64,000 nt of DNA from Mesaphorura yosii (Eukaryota; Arthropoda; Collembola; Poduromorpha; Tullbergiidae), in the NCBI GenBank assembly GCA_009869945.1, contig WIXG01000196.1:84894-148893 (forward strand), given 5' to 3'. The notes under the pieces are model-generated. The model saw only the letters and a program-made list of their open reading frames with translations, had not been told where the DNA came from and did no database searches. Below, piece by piece: positions 23,031 to 34,640 of the stretch. Made by a program: the position numbers and the translations under genes. Position 1 is the stretch's first letter; each line of letters begins with the position of its first letter.

Positions 23031-25860
23031 TCAACGTGAGAAGAGGTTTCCACCAATGAAGGACGTGCCGGTCTTGGTTGGGGGAGGCGAGACCGCCCTG
23101 CAAGTAACAATCGGACAGTGAAACCAAGTGCATTTGGGAAGTTGTGCATTCTAGAAGCTCACCTGACGTTGATCGTTGGCAGCGGCGGTAAAGCAGTGCC
23201 CACGACTCGGCTCACTGAATCATACTGGGTGTCTGGTGCGTTTTGTGTGGCAACGTGCGCTTGTGCCGTTTCCGCTAATCTCTGGACTTCAGGGAAACCT
23301 TCCTTCGAAATGGAGTGAATGATGCTGTAAACCATTTGCTCGAGTTCTGGATTAGTGCACGCATGTTTGCCTAAATTGGTGAAGTTTGAGGCCAGCAGTC
23401 TAGCAATGGCTCTTCTTTCCGCCGATGAGACCAATTCGGACGATTTCTTTGCCACATCTTCAGACTCCCCATCGCCAAACTGCTTATCGATTGACCGCGC
23501 AATGCACAATGACACCAAGACTCTGCAATTTGGCGTCTCCAAAATCATCTCAAGTCTACAGATCAAAATATTAATTATAAAGCAAGGCATGACAGCAAAT
23601 TAGTTCTTAATTCACTCTGCATAACTAACAAACGTACAAGTGAACACACAAACTCAATGTCTTCAATTTCTTCTGAGGCAAATTATCAGCAGTAACCTGT
23701 AAAATTAGTTAAAATGTTCACCAAGTGCTTCTTTTAACAATCAATCGCGTTCTCTTACCAGTCCGGCGAATCGACTCTTGCACCTCAATAGAAGAGCAAT
23801 AAAGTCCCGGTTTTGTAGCAAGCTGTATGATTGTCTTCGCTTTGTCAATTCGAGTGCTTCAGCCTGAGAAAGACGAGACAAAGTTAGTAAATGCTGCTTT
23901 CGTTGAGGGTGTCCAGCGCTCACCTTTCTGTGGAATTCGTTGACTTTTAAGGCAAGCACTCCCAGCTGGTCCTCCAAGCCAGACATCAATTGCAGGACTT
24001 GCACCAAATCGAAGCCATCAAACTCAAACTTGGAACTTGTTGTCTTCGAGCTATCCGAGTCACTAGACAGTTTCTGCGAGATTCGTTGGCCAGTTAAGGT
24101 TTCCCAAGTTGACTTAATATCGTCCACTGTCACTGGGCATTTATCTAGAATGTAGCAACGCAAGATTTGAGTGTGCTCTCATAATATACGTAGTTCTTTG
24201 CGTAACAGCCCAAGTCATGCTCGACATTTTAAGTTACGGACACCTCATGCTAAAAAACCTAAGTTACAAAAATCTCATTTTGAAAAAACCCATGTTCTTG
24301 ATTTCGAAAGCTCATGCGCAAGTCCAGGTCATGCTGATAAAAAATCATGTTATACCTTCTCATGTTAACGGACTGAATGATCATTTTTGAAACAAAGCGC
24401 CAAGTTCTATTAGGTTAGATTAGGCTACCGGAAACTAGATAATTGGGCAGTTCCGGCAGATCAGCAGCAAGTATTAGGGACGTTGTCACACAATTGATGA
24501 AAAAGGGACGTGGCACTCTTGACAATTATCTGATTCCAAAGTTAAAAATTGTCAATTGCTATTTCAAATATTGTTTAACTTTAACCTATAGAGCATGAGT
24601 TTACACGAACATAATTTTGGGGTCGACCATGAGATTTTAGAACATGAGTCGTCGTTGAACATAAGTTTTCACGGGCATGAATTTTTTTTAGCATGAGGTG
24701 TCAATAAAATGAGTTGTCCTGGAATCGTTCTTTATGGATCGTACCTCTGACTGGCTCGTCAGCACCGTTGTCAGAAATGGACATGGACCTGGCAGTAAAG
24801 TCTTCTTGGATTTGAACAGGCGGCTGGACAACCGACAAGCGTGGCGGAGCCTGCTCAACAACCACAGACATGAAATCATGCATTTGTTCTGGCCTCCCTA
24901 TCTTTCTCAAGGAAGTTATGTCCATGCCATACTTCAGTCTCACAGACTCACTGCCGAGAAGATGATACCGGTATTATTTTTCACTTTTGTATTTTCTTGT
25001 GGGACGGAAATCTGCCCGCAATCAGTTTAGCTTACATTTCAGAATTGAATTCCATTTTGAGCAGCATCTTCCCCTGCGCTGACCAGTACTCTTTCCACTC
25101 GGGCACATAGTCGTAGTCGTCGGGATCCTTTCCCAAGTCTTGAACTTCCTGGTACTTCTTTTGCCAGAAATCCTGCCATTCCGTCGCGTAGCTGGGGTGG
25201 CTCTCAGGCGTTTCGTCTAAATCTTTGCGACGAGTCGCAAACTTCCTTTGCAACCTGTTATTGTGTGAGCGAGTGATTTGTGCGAGTCAGTTATTTGAAG
25301 AACGCTGAGTCTTACGTGTCTTCTTCTTCTTCCATCATCTTATACCGCATTTCCATATCCGTGTCCCACTTCCCCAGCGAGGTCAGCCTCAGCTTCTCAT
25401 GGAAGATTTCGTTGGCCCCGCTCTTCGGAAACAGTTTCGGACTTCGAGATTTGGAGCGCCGCCTTGACTTATACGGAGAGCGGGATCTCGACCTGCGAGG
25501 CCGATTCGTCCGGGCCAGAAATTCTTCGACTGGATCTCGTGATCTACTGCGCACCCTCCGCGACGAGCGGTCATGTTTTGGGGGTTGGTGGTGCGCGGAT
25601 TCTCTGTGCCGAGGCGACCGTGACCTCGACCTCCGACCCGACTTCCTCTTGTCCACAGACGATTTCCCTAATAAGAGACAAGAGACACGGAATTATTTGC
25701 TTATAATTTCAGCACTAAGGAGTAAAGGGCACGAGATACCTCCGTGGGTTGGCTTCTCCTTGAACTTGTGGTCATCTCTCTCCTTTGGGCTCTTGGAATG
25801 GTTTCTCTTTTCTTCAGCCAGCATTGTAACCGGGGTCTCCCGTTTTCCCACAGTGGACAT
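23031..25860 (-). CDS. Arg/Ser-rich nuclear protein, family not recognised
   Basis: Nine coding exons fit: 25860-25740, 25667-25316, 25254-25036, 24950-24745, 24144-23924, 23863-23759, 23696-23638, 23555-23163, 23097-23031 (about 580 residues). After a Lys-rich start, residues about 40-125 form an RS domain (RRSRSRSPRHR, RRSRSRSPYKSRRR), suggesting a nuclear speckle or pre-mRNA processing protein. A conserved-looking block follows: a WDTDMEMRYKMMEEEED segment, then two similar Trp-rich motifs, EWQDFWQKKYQE and EWKEYWSAQGK. The C-terminal half looks helical (FDLVQVLQLMSGLEDQLGVL, RDFIALLLRCKSRFAGL, a SIIHSISKEGF region) and ends GGNLFSR. I do not recognise the family. Intron 4 contains a foldback repeat. 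The start codon is only 82 bases from the upstream gene's stop. Exact boundaries of exons 5 and 7 are least certain. Confidence 0.75.
24210..24722. mobile_element. Foldback-type repeat with TCATG-unit arms
   Basis: Within an intron of the RS-rich gene, GACACCTCATGCTAAAAAA (24239-24257) recurs as a perfect 19-base inverted copy at 24684-24702. Similarity continues imperfectly outward (CATTTTA..TT before GACACC on both sides). Both arms are irregular arrays of short units resembling TCATG(C/T)T: at least eight occur between 24213 and 24365 in one orientation, and about seven between 24590 and 24702 in the other. No coding capacity. This is consistent with a non-autonomous foldback DNA element; no clear target-site duplication was found. 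Confidence 0.6.
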
Positions 25861-25942
25861 AATTTGCAGAGCTATTTAACCAAAAACATTTGAGCACTCA
25901 AGAATCCTTTTTCACATTTAAAACCATTGCATATGAAGGCGG

Positions 25943-28849
25943 TTATTTCTTCTTACACAATTTTTTCAGATTTTCAACGTGCTTGGGGCTCCGAATGTGT
26001 GCCCCAAGTCGTCGCTTCCCCAACACTCGCTCCTCACAAATAGTGCACAGAACCTGCAACAGCAACTGGTTAGGACGTTGCATTAAACTCTGGCTTCTCC
26101 AGCAAGACGATTTTACCTGGAAGTTTTCCTTTTCGTAGTTTGTTCCAGGTTGCAGTTGGAAGATGTGTCTGAAGGATTCGTCTTCCAAAGAGACTCTGTA
26201 TTGTGAACCCACACTGATTAATGCAGCACCCTGAAGAAAGAGAAACATTTTCCCCGTGGAAGCCAAAAATTCTAGCGTCATTGCTACGAAGTTGATTAAA
26301 CAATTGGTAGACGCTGTCTAAATCGAGGTATGAAGTCACAAGCTAACAGGGGGCCGGAAACGACAACTACGGAGGTCATCGGGCTCTTAGCCTAGTGTTA
26401 CTTACACAAAATTCGTCCGTCACAGCCGGGTCAAGGTTCTCAGTCGACGTGATTTCATTAACCTGGCAGTCGTCTTCATCGCCATTATTACTCACGTTCC
26501 CCAGAAAACTGAGGTCGTCTCCCGAGTGAATGCTCGGCTGGTAAATGCGATCATGCAACTCAGGACATGCGACTTCAAATGACACCGGATCCTTTTCGAT
26601 GGTTCGAAACCACCACGCGCATTTGTGAGCCAACAAGTCACTGGAGACATCTTTCGGTGGAAGGTTTAGTTCGAGGCTGTTGGTCTCCAGAAGTTTCGAC
26701 ACGCCTTCGACCAGGGGACCAAACTCAACCTCCGAAATTGGCGGAGGTGGTGTCTTGATGGATTCCTCCGCACAACTTGCACCCGCAGAAGATTCCTGGT
26801 CAAAGTCACCGGGTTGCTGAAAGTTCCATTTTTGTGTCTTCAGGTTGTCCTGGACCCACCTTGGCTTGGATTGTGTGTTCTGTCTGAACCTGTCAAATCT
26901 GAAGCTTTCACGAGGCGCAAACGCCAACGGAGTTGAAACGATGGGTTGGTGCTGTTGACCTTGCCAGTGGTGAGTCTCAGCCCCAGTTCGTTTTGGAATT
27001 CTAAATAGGTGAAACAACGGCTGTTATATCATCTATAATTTCATTACCACAGGTTGCTTAAGTCGGATTCACACAGGCTGCGTAGCAGCGACGGCTTTGG
27101 CGTGGCAGAGACCACACCTAACTCTGCTCCATCGCAGCAGCTGGGTGGCAATTAGTGCCTAGCAGTTGCTGCGGTGCAGTGCAAGCACACCAAGCGCAAG
27201 CAGTTGGAAGCAGGGACTGCTCCACAGTGAAACTCCGTGTAAAAACAAACATCCCACTTTCAATCGATTGAACCTCGAGGGGTCTTGGTTCAGCAGCAAT
27301 TCGTTTTCTGGCTTTCATGCTCATATCAATTCTGTTTGATTGCCTTCAATATATAGGTTAAACCATTAAATCGGTCAACCACAAAGGTATATTAAGATAA
27401 AAGGGCACCCAGAAAAGCGTGAAGAAACTATTTCTTCGCCGCTGTTTGAAAAGTTGTAATGATTTAACAAGACTAGGTTGGCATAATTACGTTATTACGT
27501 TATTTTCTTGCGTGGAGCCTGCCACATCTTCTCAATCGGATTTTAGCAATCCTAGACATTAAATAAATTTAATTACCACTATTTCTCATCTCCAGTTATT
27601 ATGACTTTAATTGTACGTCCCCTTCTTTATATATTCATTTTTTGAAACATTTTATGGCCGCAGAGCTTTGCAAGGCGCCAAGGCAGCGCAGCCTGTGCTG
27701 TGAAACAGCTGCGGCGCGGGCCACAGAGCTATCGCGTGGCAATCTCTGCGTCGTAGTGACTGCTACGGAGCCTGTGTGAATCCAGCTTTACCTGAATGAA
27801 CCCGGAAGAGGTCTCTGTAGTTGCTTGACGCTGTCCTTCTGCAGTCCGTGTTTTCCTACCAGCACCCTGCTTATCTTTGGCTCTTCTAGTTTCGGTCTCT
27901 TAATTTGCTTATTGCTTTCGTTGTACTGCTTTTCAAACGGCAATATTCGAGTCCCACCAGCACTGAATTTCTCTACCGCTCTTGTCTTGTGGCTTGTTTC
28001 GTAGCTTGTCTTCCTGTGATACGTCGTGTGACAGGATTGTTCGTGGACCACACCTTGGTCCGGACCGCGGTAGTGCGGTTTATTGGAGCTTGACTTCTTG
28101 TCAGCATTCGCCTTGTGTTTTGGTTTCTTGACATTCAACTTCTCCCTTTTTAGAATCCGATTCAACTTTTTCCTGTAGTACACTCGCTTTTCTGCCTCCA
28201 ACTGGTACATGTCTTTGATATTTTGTTTTGATATCGCAATTCTTTTCATGGTTGGAAACACGGCGGATGTGGAATCATTTCGATGGAAGACACGGTCACC
28301 CAACTTCAGAACATCGAAACAAATGACGGAACAGATTTGAAGCCCGAATTTTTTTCTATTCTGAAGAAAATCTTCGTCAAGGGTGTTCTTAAAGCACAAA
28401 GGCAGGCCTCGACGTGTCTGCTTCATGGCTTCACTGTCATTCGTATTTTTCATGGCCTGCTTCGAAGCGTCAACAGTTTTGTTTGTGTCGGACAGCGTCG
28501 CAGGATCTTGAGTTCGTTGCTCTTCCTGCTCTTTCTTCTCTTTGGCAGATATATCATGTTCTTCACCTGCCTGTCCTGATTCCCCTGATGTCGCGCTTAC
28601 AACAGGTAACGTGGCTTCTGGTGCAGGTACAGTAGTAGGTATGAATGGGGCGTCAGTCCTGTCAGGGCCTCCATCGTTTGAAACAATCTCTGAAGTTTCA
28701 TTGATGTCCTGGACATTGTCAGTTGCTGAAGAGAGGTTCTGTGTAGTCTCGTCCTTAGTTTCTGCAAGGTTTCCTTTTTGGCCTTCTTGCAGTACTCCTC
28801 CGGCATTCGGAAGTAGCAACGAACTCAGAAAATCATCAAACTCTTCCAT
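25943..28849 (-). CDS. Unrecognised 625-residue protein with a C-terminal C2H2-like finger
   Basis: Exons: 28849-27792, 27000-26406, 26230-26117, 26053-25943. The N-terminal 130 residues are acidic/Gln/Thr-rich, and the middle holds a basic helix-like segment (YRKKLNRILKREKLNVKKPKHK). A Trp-containing segment (RTGAETHHWQGQQHQ, KPRWVQDNLKTQKWNFQQ) follows. A more ordered block contains EFGPLVEGVSKLLETNSLEL and HKCAWWFRTIEKDPVSFEV. The last exon encodes VLCTICEERVLGKRRLGAHI followed by RSPKHVENLKK, a Cys-x2-Cys...His-x5-His spacing like single matrin/U1C-type fingers that bind RNA or DNA. The family is not recognised. The leader has an acceptor near 28951 and a short upstream ORF. Intron 1 is almost entirely a MITE inserted at the donor. 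No AATAAA lies between its stop and the next gene's ATG. Confidence 0.75.
27061..27787. mobile_element. PIF/Harbinger-like MITE with TTA target-site duplication
   Basis: A 727-base element with terminal inverted repeats of about 30 bases. The left end reads AGTCGGATTCACACAGGCTG and the right end, on the other strand, AGCTGGATTCACACAGGCTC; both continue CGTAGCAG. It is flanked by TTA on both sides (27058-27060 and 27788-27790), the duplication expected for PIF/Harbinger elements. No transposase frame is present. It fills most of intron 1 of the zinc-finger gene; without it that intron would be roughly 60 bases, like the others here. The right-hand TTA supplies the T of the splice donor GT read on the minus strand. 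Confidence 0.8.
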
Positions 28850-30060
28850 TTCCTCGATAACAGCCTACTCTGGCTACTGGTTGCTTTCAAGGCCGAGGTG
28901 TTTGCCTTGCCTCGGTAAAGTTCATTCTTGGTGTTGGCGTGATGAGTTTCTAAAAACGAAAAAGATTATTAAATCGCTGAGTTTTTTCGTGTGATAGAAG
29001 TGCGTCTAAGGAATAACACAAGGAAAACAATTCGCACCTCTACTCGGCGAGTCTGTCTTATCAGAATACAAGGAACTGATAGGTAGGTAGGTGGTGGCGA
29101 TAGGCAGTCACTTATTGCGTTATTGCCCTTAGACCATTAGTACTACGTGATATTCACTGACGAGAAGAGTAAATCATAAAACTCACCTTTGGCAGGCGCT
29201 GCAGCGCCATTCTGTTCTTCGGAATTCAGGTGTATATTTGGACAGATGTGCATGGCACAAACCTAAGATGACACAATTACATCATCCGGGAGAGATTACA
29301 CATTTTACCGGGCTCTAGCGTGAGTCGAGCATCGAAGAATTTCATTCATTGTACTCCTCTCTCGGATCAGTCGCCGAAGAGAAAAGATAACGGATTATTG
29401 TGTATCCACTTGAGTTAAAGAGACAGTATTTGAACTATTAGTCTAAGGGCAATAAACTTGTGACTTCATACCCCTGATTAATTGTTACAACAGTTACAAG
29501 ATTGCGTTTTGCAATAATACAGTGTTATAAAACTCGGAACTTACCCTGCTTACTCTCCTTAATCGCCACTTGCTTTACTAATCCACCAATCTATTTCTAT
29601 TTCCAACAAACTGTACTGCACGGGATGGCACGCGAAACGATAATCATTATGTTGAGTCTGGTTTATTACCTCCTTTGAACACTACATGCGACCTTCCAAC
29701 CGGCCGGTCTTGATTTGATTTATTCTACGTTTTTGATTTATTTTACCTCGCCTCGACTGGAAGATGCTGTGTATGAAACCGACTCCCACAATTTGATCAA
29801 GCCGAGAGTCACATTCAAACTTGATTCCCACACAAAGCTCGACCATCTCAGAACACCCCGCGTCTGCCTATCAGCATGGCTACATAGCTGAATTATTGGA
29901 GAGAACTCGACGGATTCCCCTCAAGAAAGATGCGCCACCCTTACGACGAATTCAGCATTCCACGACTGGAATGCCCAGACACCGCTTATCTTACTCTTCC
30001 TGTTAACCATGTTAATACATTAATTTGACCAACGCACTCTGAAAACAAATTTTGTACAAC
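28850..30060. other. Intergenic and leader region upstream of the zinc-finger gene
   Basis: About 1.2 kb. The part next to 28850 is the spliced leader of the minus-strand gene (acceptor near 28951). The remainder contains no recognisable coding sequence; an open frame at 29821-30006 (61 codons) has no domain. AT-rich, no clear repeat. Confidence 0.4.
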
Positions 30061-30061
30061 A

Positions 30062-30772
30062 TTTATTCATAAGATCAAAGGAAGAAGGAACCATTTACAA
30101 AACAGGGAATTAAACCGAAAGTAAAAATACGAACCTAAAAATGTTTACTAGCAGAGAGTCAAAATTCATCAAGAAGAGCAGCTTAATAAACTAGTCAAGT
30201 AGGAATATATTGTTGCAAGCTGATTACGTCGTCGTTTTGTATTGCAGCATATATCCGCGGGTCTGCTAATCTGTGGTATTCGTGAATTCCCAAACTAAAA
30301 GTATTCTAAAATACTAAACTGAGTCCACATTCCCACTCCGGGGCAAACTTAGCCCCACACATAAAGAGTTTCACATGTCTTATATCACATTGTGTGCAAG
30401 GTAGAAAGAGTCGTGTACTTGGAAAGGTACTTGGTAGTTGGTAGTAGCCACACGCAATAATCAACGGCCACTTTGCAGCACGTCTTCTCCAGGAACTTTA
30501 GTTACAACGATTGAGCTATTCAGTATTGGCACAAAACAACCTGATTGAATCAGTCGGACACCTCCTCAAAGAAGCTTACAATGCTTATCACAATAATTAA
30601 TGTAACTAGTACTCTAGCCTAATAGAAACATCAGTATCTCAGTGGCATCTAGACGTCTAGAGGTGCATTCATGCTGTCATTTTCTATACTTCTTGTCAAT
30701 TGTAATTGTATGGTCATGTAATTGTGTGAGTTGCTGCTTGTACGTATCTTTTGTTTTTTTCAAGATTTTCGT
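30062..30772 (-). terminator. Long 3' UTR and poly(A) signal of the C2H2 gene
   Basis: The minus strand carries AATAAA complementary to the TTTATT at 30062-30067, about 705 bases after the zinc-finger stop codon. The intervening sequence is AT-rich and noncoding. Assigning all of it to the UTR is inference. Confidence 0.4.
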
Positions 30773-33242
30773 TTAGCGAGTGCCCTGGCCTTGGTCCTTC
30801 AGTTTTTTCCGGTGAGTTTCGCTGTGTTTGTTCATGTGATCTTTGCGGATGAATCCTTTGCCGCATGTTTTGCAGATGAATGGTTTTTCACCTGTGTGCA
30901 GACAAAGATGCCGTCTCAAGTCGGTTTTATGATTGAATTGCTTCAAACATTGGTCGTGCTCACACCTGAAGGGCTTGTCGTCCCCGTGCTTCCGAATATG
31001 CTCAGTCAACGCATCTGCCTCCAGAAACTTCTTCCCGCAAGTCGTGCATTTGAACGGAAGTCCTACGTGAGAGCTGTTCATGTGCTGCGTCAAGTAGCAG
31101 CCACGCCCAAATGTCTTCGGACACTCCGAACAGCGGAAGACAGCAGCCTGCTCCATCGGCGACTCCTCCACGAAAGATTCTCCGCCGCTGGACCCCAAAT
31201 CACGCGAGGGCGAATTGCTCACACTCTCGTCGTCAAAATTCCTATATTCCAAGTCTCCAGACCGACCCACTTCGGGCTCCGGGCTACCTGAGTTGGTTCC
31301 CGACCTCTCCGCGTGACTCGGTGGTGCTTGAGGGGCGTTGGGAAATGGCGAAGTGACCATTCCTGGGCTGGAGTAGTACGCCGAATTGTTCAAACCTGTG
31401 CCATTAGGGCCCGAATTGGGATAGTGCTGCCCCAAGTTGGGATTAAGGTGAGGAAAGAGGTGGGGGTCATAATGAGAGTATCCGACGGAGCTGAAAGGAG
31501 GTAATCCGCCATTCAGCTGAATGGGAGCAACGTTGTAGCCTGTATTGTAAATGGAAGTGTTGTCGATGACGGCCGGGGCCGAGAGGCCTACCGACGGTGA
31601 GAATGAGTGAGGTGGGTTTGGAGGGTAGGAGTAGGTGTAAGTCATCTGCGCCGCGTCCTCGTACGGAGACCGGCTGATCGAGATGGAGCTATCACCATGC
31701 TTTCCGAGTTGGAATTTTTCATCGCCAGTGGTCGAACTGGAACTTGAGGAAGTGTGTGTGTCTGGCGATCTGGACATAACCGTGTCGCTGATGCGAACAT
31801 CATGCACGCCTTGAGCCTTGTGCCCGTTTGCAATGCCTTTGTCTCTGCCAGCCTGAACGTCCCCCTTTCTTTGATCTGCAGGTCTGCTTGTGGTTCCTGA
31901 GATAGATCCGTCCTTTAGATCGTAATCAGAGAACTCAGAGTTTGCGACTCCGTTTTTCTTCACAGAATTCCGCTTATTTTTTGCAGCAGGTCCCTTAGGG
32001 GGCACGTTGTTTTGTTCTCTCACTCCGTCTTCTCCCAGCTGTCGGATTGAGTTCTGCGAGATTGCAAAGATACAATGAGTAATTGTGTACTTCTGTTAAA
32101 CGCGAGACGAGTACCTTGTGAAGCGTTGTTCCGTAGTGACGCTTTAGGTGCCCGGAAGACGTGAACCACTTGTTGCAAGCCGTGCAGTTGTATGTTTTGG
32201 GCCGCTTACACTCCCCGCCCTTCCAACCCTTCACCTTGGTAGTTGACGAAACTGACTTTGAGTTTGCCGGGGATGGGTCTGGAGGCTCTGGCGTCCCGAA
32301 GGCAGGCGGTGTGCCGGCCAAGTCCTTGTCAATGTTAGCAGGGGATTGCTCAGACAGGATCCGGGTGCCCAAACTGGTCCTGTCATTCGATTGGGAAGGT
32401 ACTTGCTTCACATCGTGGACAAAAGGACCGCCAGATGGGTCCTGCCGATTGGCGTTGGACGTTGTGGGCCCGGAGTGCATCTGCGCTTGAGAGTACACAA
32501 TGCTCGGTACGATCTCCCGAGGTGGAGGCACATACGTCTTCATTATTCCCGCTTCTTGGTCCGCAGCCGGTGCCCAGCTGCCAGCACAGTGAGAAGCACT
32601 TGGAGTTGAGACACCGTTCAGGAAGGGTCGGTAGAACTGCCCGCGAGCTGAATGGTCTGCCTGCCCAGGGTTGTTGTTGACCACATGCACAGTATTGGAG
32701 TCCAAGTCCAGAATCTCGGCACCAGCGTCCGTGCCCAACTTCTCCAACCTGTTGTGATGATCCGTGTCCATCGGTGCAGACAAGCACAGGTTGGGGTGTG
32801 GGATCTGAAGGGAAGGCGTAGGGCTGTCATGAGCAAGACTTCCATTGTAGAATCCATGAATCTCCCCGGAATACGCCGGTGCAATATTGGAATTGTGAAA
32901 CTGAGCATTGTTGCGGTAATACGATGGTAAGTAGATGACGTTGTGTCCGTTGCCATTCATGGTGAGCACGGTGCCGGGAGCTGGTCTCGCTGATCCGTTG
33001 TCCAATGGCCCGTTCTGATGAGAGGGAATACCAGTATCAATGAGAGAGATTGGACTCCCGCTGTGGTTGCTCAGATCGGAAGTGAAATTGCCTTGCTGCC
33101 TCCATTTGTCCAAGAGATTTTCTTTGTGGTACGCCACGTGCACTTCCAAGCTGGTGAAGGAGTCGAACTTGAGCCCACACTCTTCACATGAGATTCCACT
33201 CCTAATTCCCGTCACTTCAATCCCGTTCACAATTCCAGCCAT
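30773..33242 (-). CDS. C2H2 zinc-finger transcription factor
   Basis: Two coding exons, 33242-32115 and 32053-30773, give 802 residues. There are six C2H2 fingers in separated groups. One lies at residues about 19-39 (CEECGLKFDSFTSLEVHVAYH). One lies at the end of exon 1 (CTACNKWFTSSGHLKRHY, then TTLH). Four lie near the C-terminus: CSECPKTFGRGCYLTQHM, CTTCGKKFLEADALTEHI, CEHDQCLKQFNHKTDLRRHL, and CKTCGKGFIRKDHMNKH, with TGEKP-like linkers before the last. The long stretches between are Ser/Pro/Asn-rich and probably disordered. This is a nuclear DNA-binding regulator by architecture. I did not identify the orthologue; the SGHLKRHY finger is a feature to search with. The first ATG is used because the first finger follows at once. 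Confidence 0.88.
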
Positions 33243-34640
33243 TCCTATGATTCGTCACAGGCAATTAATTACCAATACATCAAATATCCACAGAGAGAAT
33301 GCTAAATGCTGGCAAGCTGAAAAAGAAAGGAGTCCAGAGAGTCCAGGAGTCATCTTCAGATATGACGCCAAGCTTCGTTCCTTGTGCGGTGGTCATGGCG
33401 CGGAGCCCTACCTACCCTCAGATGAGATATGGTTGAAGTATCTACTTACCCCACCCCCTGAAGTCCAAGATTCATGTCTCAGTTTTCTTAATTGAACCTG
33501 AAGCTGCAAAACTTCGTTTAACTTATTTTCGTCGTGAGTTACTTGAAGAACCTTGACCTTGAAGAACTGGAGCCCAGGAAGACGCGGTGTCATCAATATC
33601 ACCAGTCGCAGGAACCCAGTAGTGCTTGGAACAAAGACGAGTTTGGACGTTTTTCTACCCTTCACATCTTCAATTGATAAAGATAAGAAAGGTACTGCGC
33701 AATAGTTGGAATTGCTAACTTGAACCTGCACTCACTAATTTCTACTTCTACGTGAAAGTTGTGCGTGCGTAGCTGTGAGCAGTTAGCAAAGATGGGTTCA
33801 CTTGCTTTGTTTCGTTTCAGTTCTTCAAGTACCACCAACTCAACAGCAAAGGACGCGACGTGCAGACGCAGCTTAGCAGTTGAGCCCTTGCATATGCACG
33901 CTGTCCAGTAGTCCAGTGTACCCTTCATTAATTTGATTCTCATCCTCGCCGTCGCCGTGCGCTGTACTGGGAAGGAAGGACGATTGTAAAGAAGCCGTAA
34001 GTTAAGATGGAAGGTTCGAAGAGTACCAAGAGACTGGTGAAAGGGATCTGCCTGCACCGAATGCCCTTCACCCCTTCGCTCCAACACAAAGAACAAAGCT
34101 CGTTGAGATTTTATGGACGCAGCTCATGCAGCTTCACCATTCGCCAAATGCACGAAGAGTTGCGATTTACTAACAGCAAGCATGCACAAAAGGCAGCAGC
34201 GACGCCTTTTCAGCAGACGGGCAGCGCGAGGGGACAGATAAGAAAATAGGAAATGAATCAGGGATGTGGGGCAAAATGAGACACGTTCAATGCAGCGTGT
34301 GTACGCATTCTTGGGGTAGTTTTGTTTAGATGATGCAGCGCAATCAAAGAGTGGATGGATATTAGTGTGCCGAGTTACTGTGGTTGTGTTTGCGGCTCGG
34401 AGCCGGTTCCTATCCCATTGACTCCAGTTGATAGTGTCCAGAGCAGTTAGTGTTAAGACAACACGCCTGCTTACCTATATGACCAAGTTGATGTTGAGGA
34501 GAAAATTAAATTAAGCTTTCAGCATGTATCGCTTTGATTTTACCAACTTTATTTCGAACTCCGTAATCCAGGGTGGACAAGAATGCACTACTAATACTAC
34601 AACGTTGCTAATTTAATAGTTTCTGAAGTTATTCCAGTCT
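33243..34640. other. Intergenic region upstream of the C2H2 gene
   Basis: About 1.4 kb between the C2H2 start codon and the MICOS10 3' end, both on the minus strand. It should contain the C2H2 promoter and noncoding exons. The minus-strand frame at 33662-34096 has no recognisable domain and was not called. Confidence 0.4.

Noticed and set aside
25280-25879. 199-codon plus-strand frame
   Set aside because: It is the antisense shadow of the RS-rich exon; repeated Arg/Ser codons create long open frames on the other strand.
29821-30006. 61-codon plus-strand frame
   Set aside because: No domain, no promoter or poly(A) context, length expected by chance.
33662-34096. 144-codon minus-strand frame upstream of the C2H2 gene
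   Set aside because: No recognisable domain and no splice connection; could be leader sequence, but nothing supports coding.
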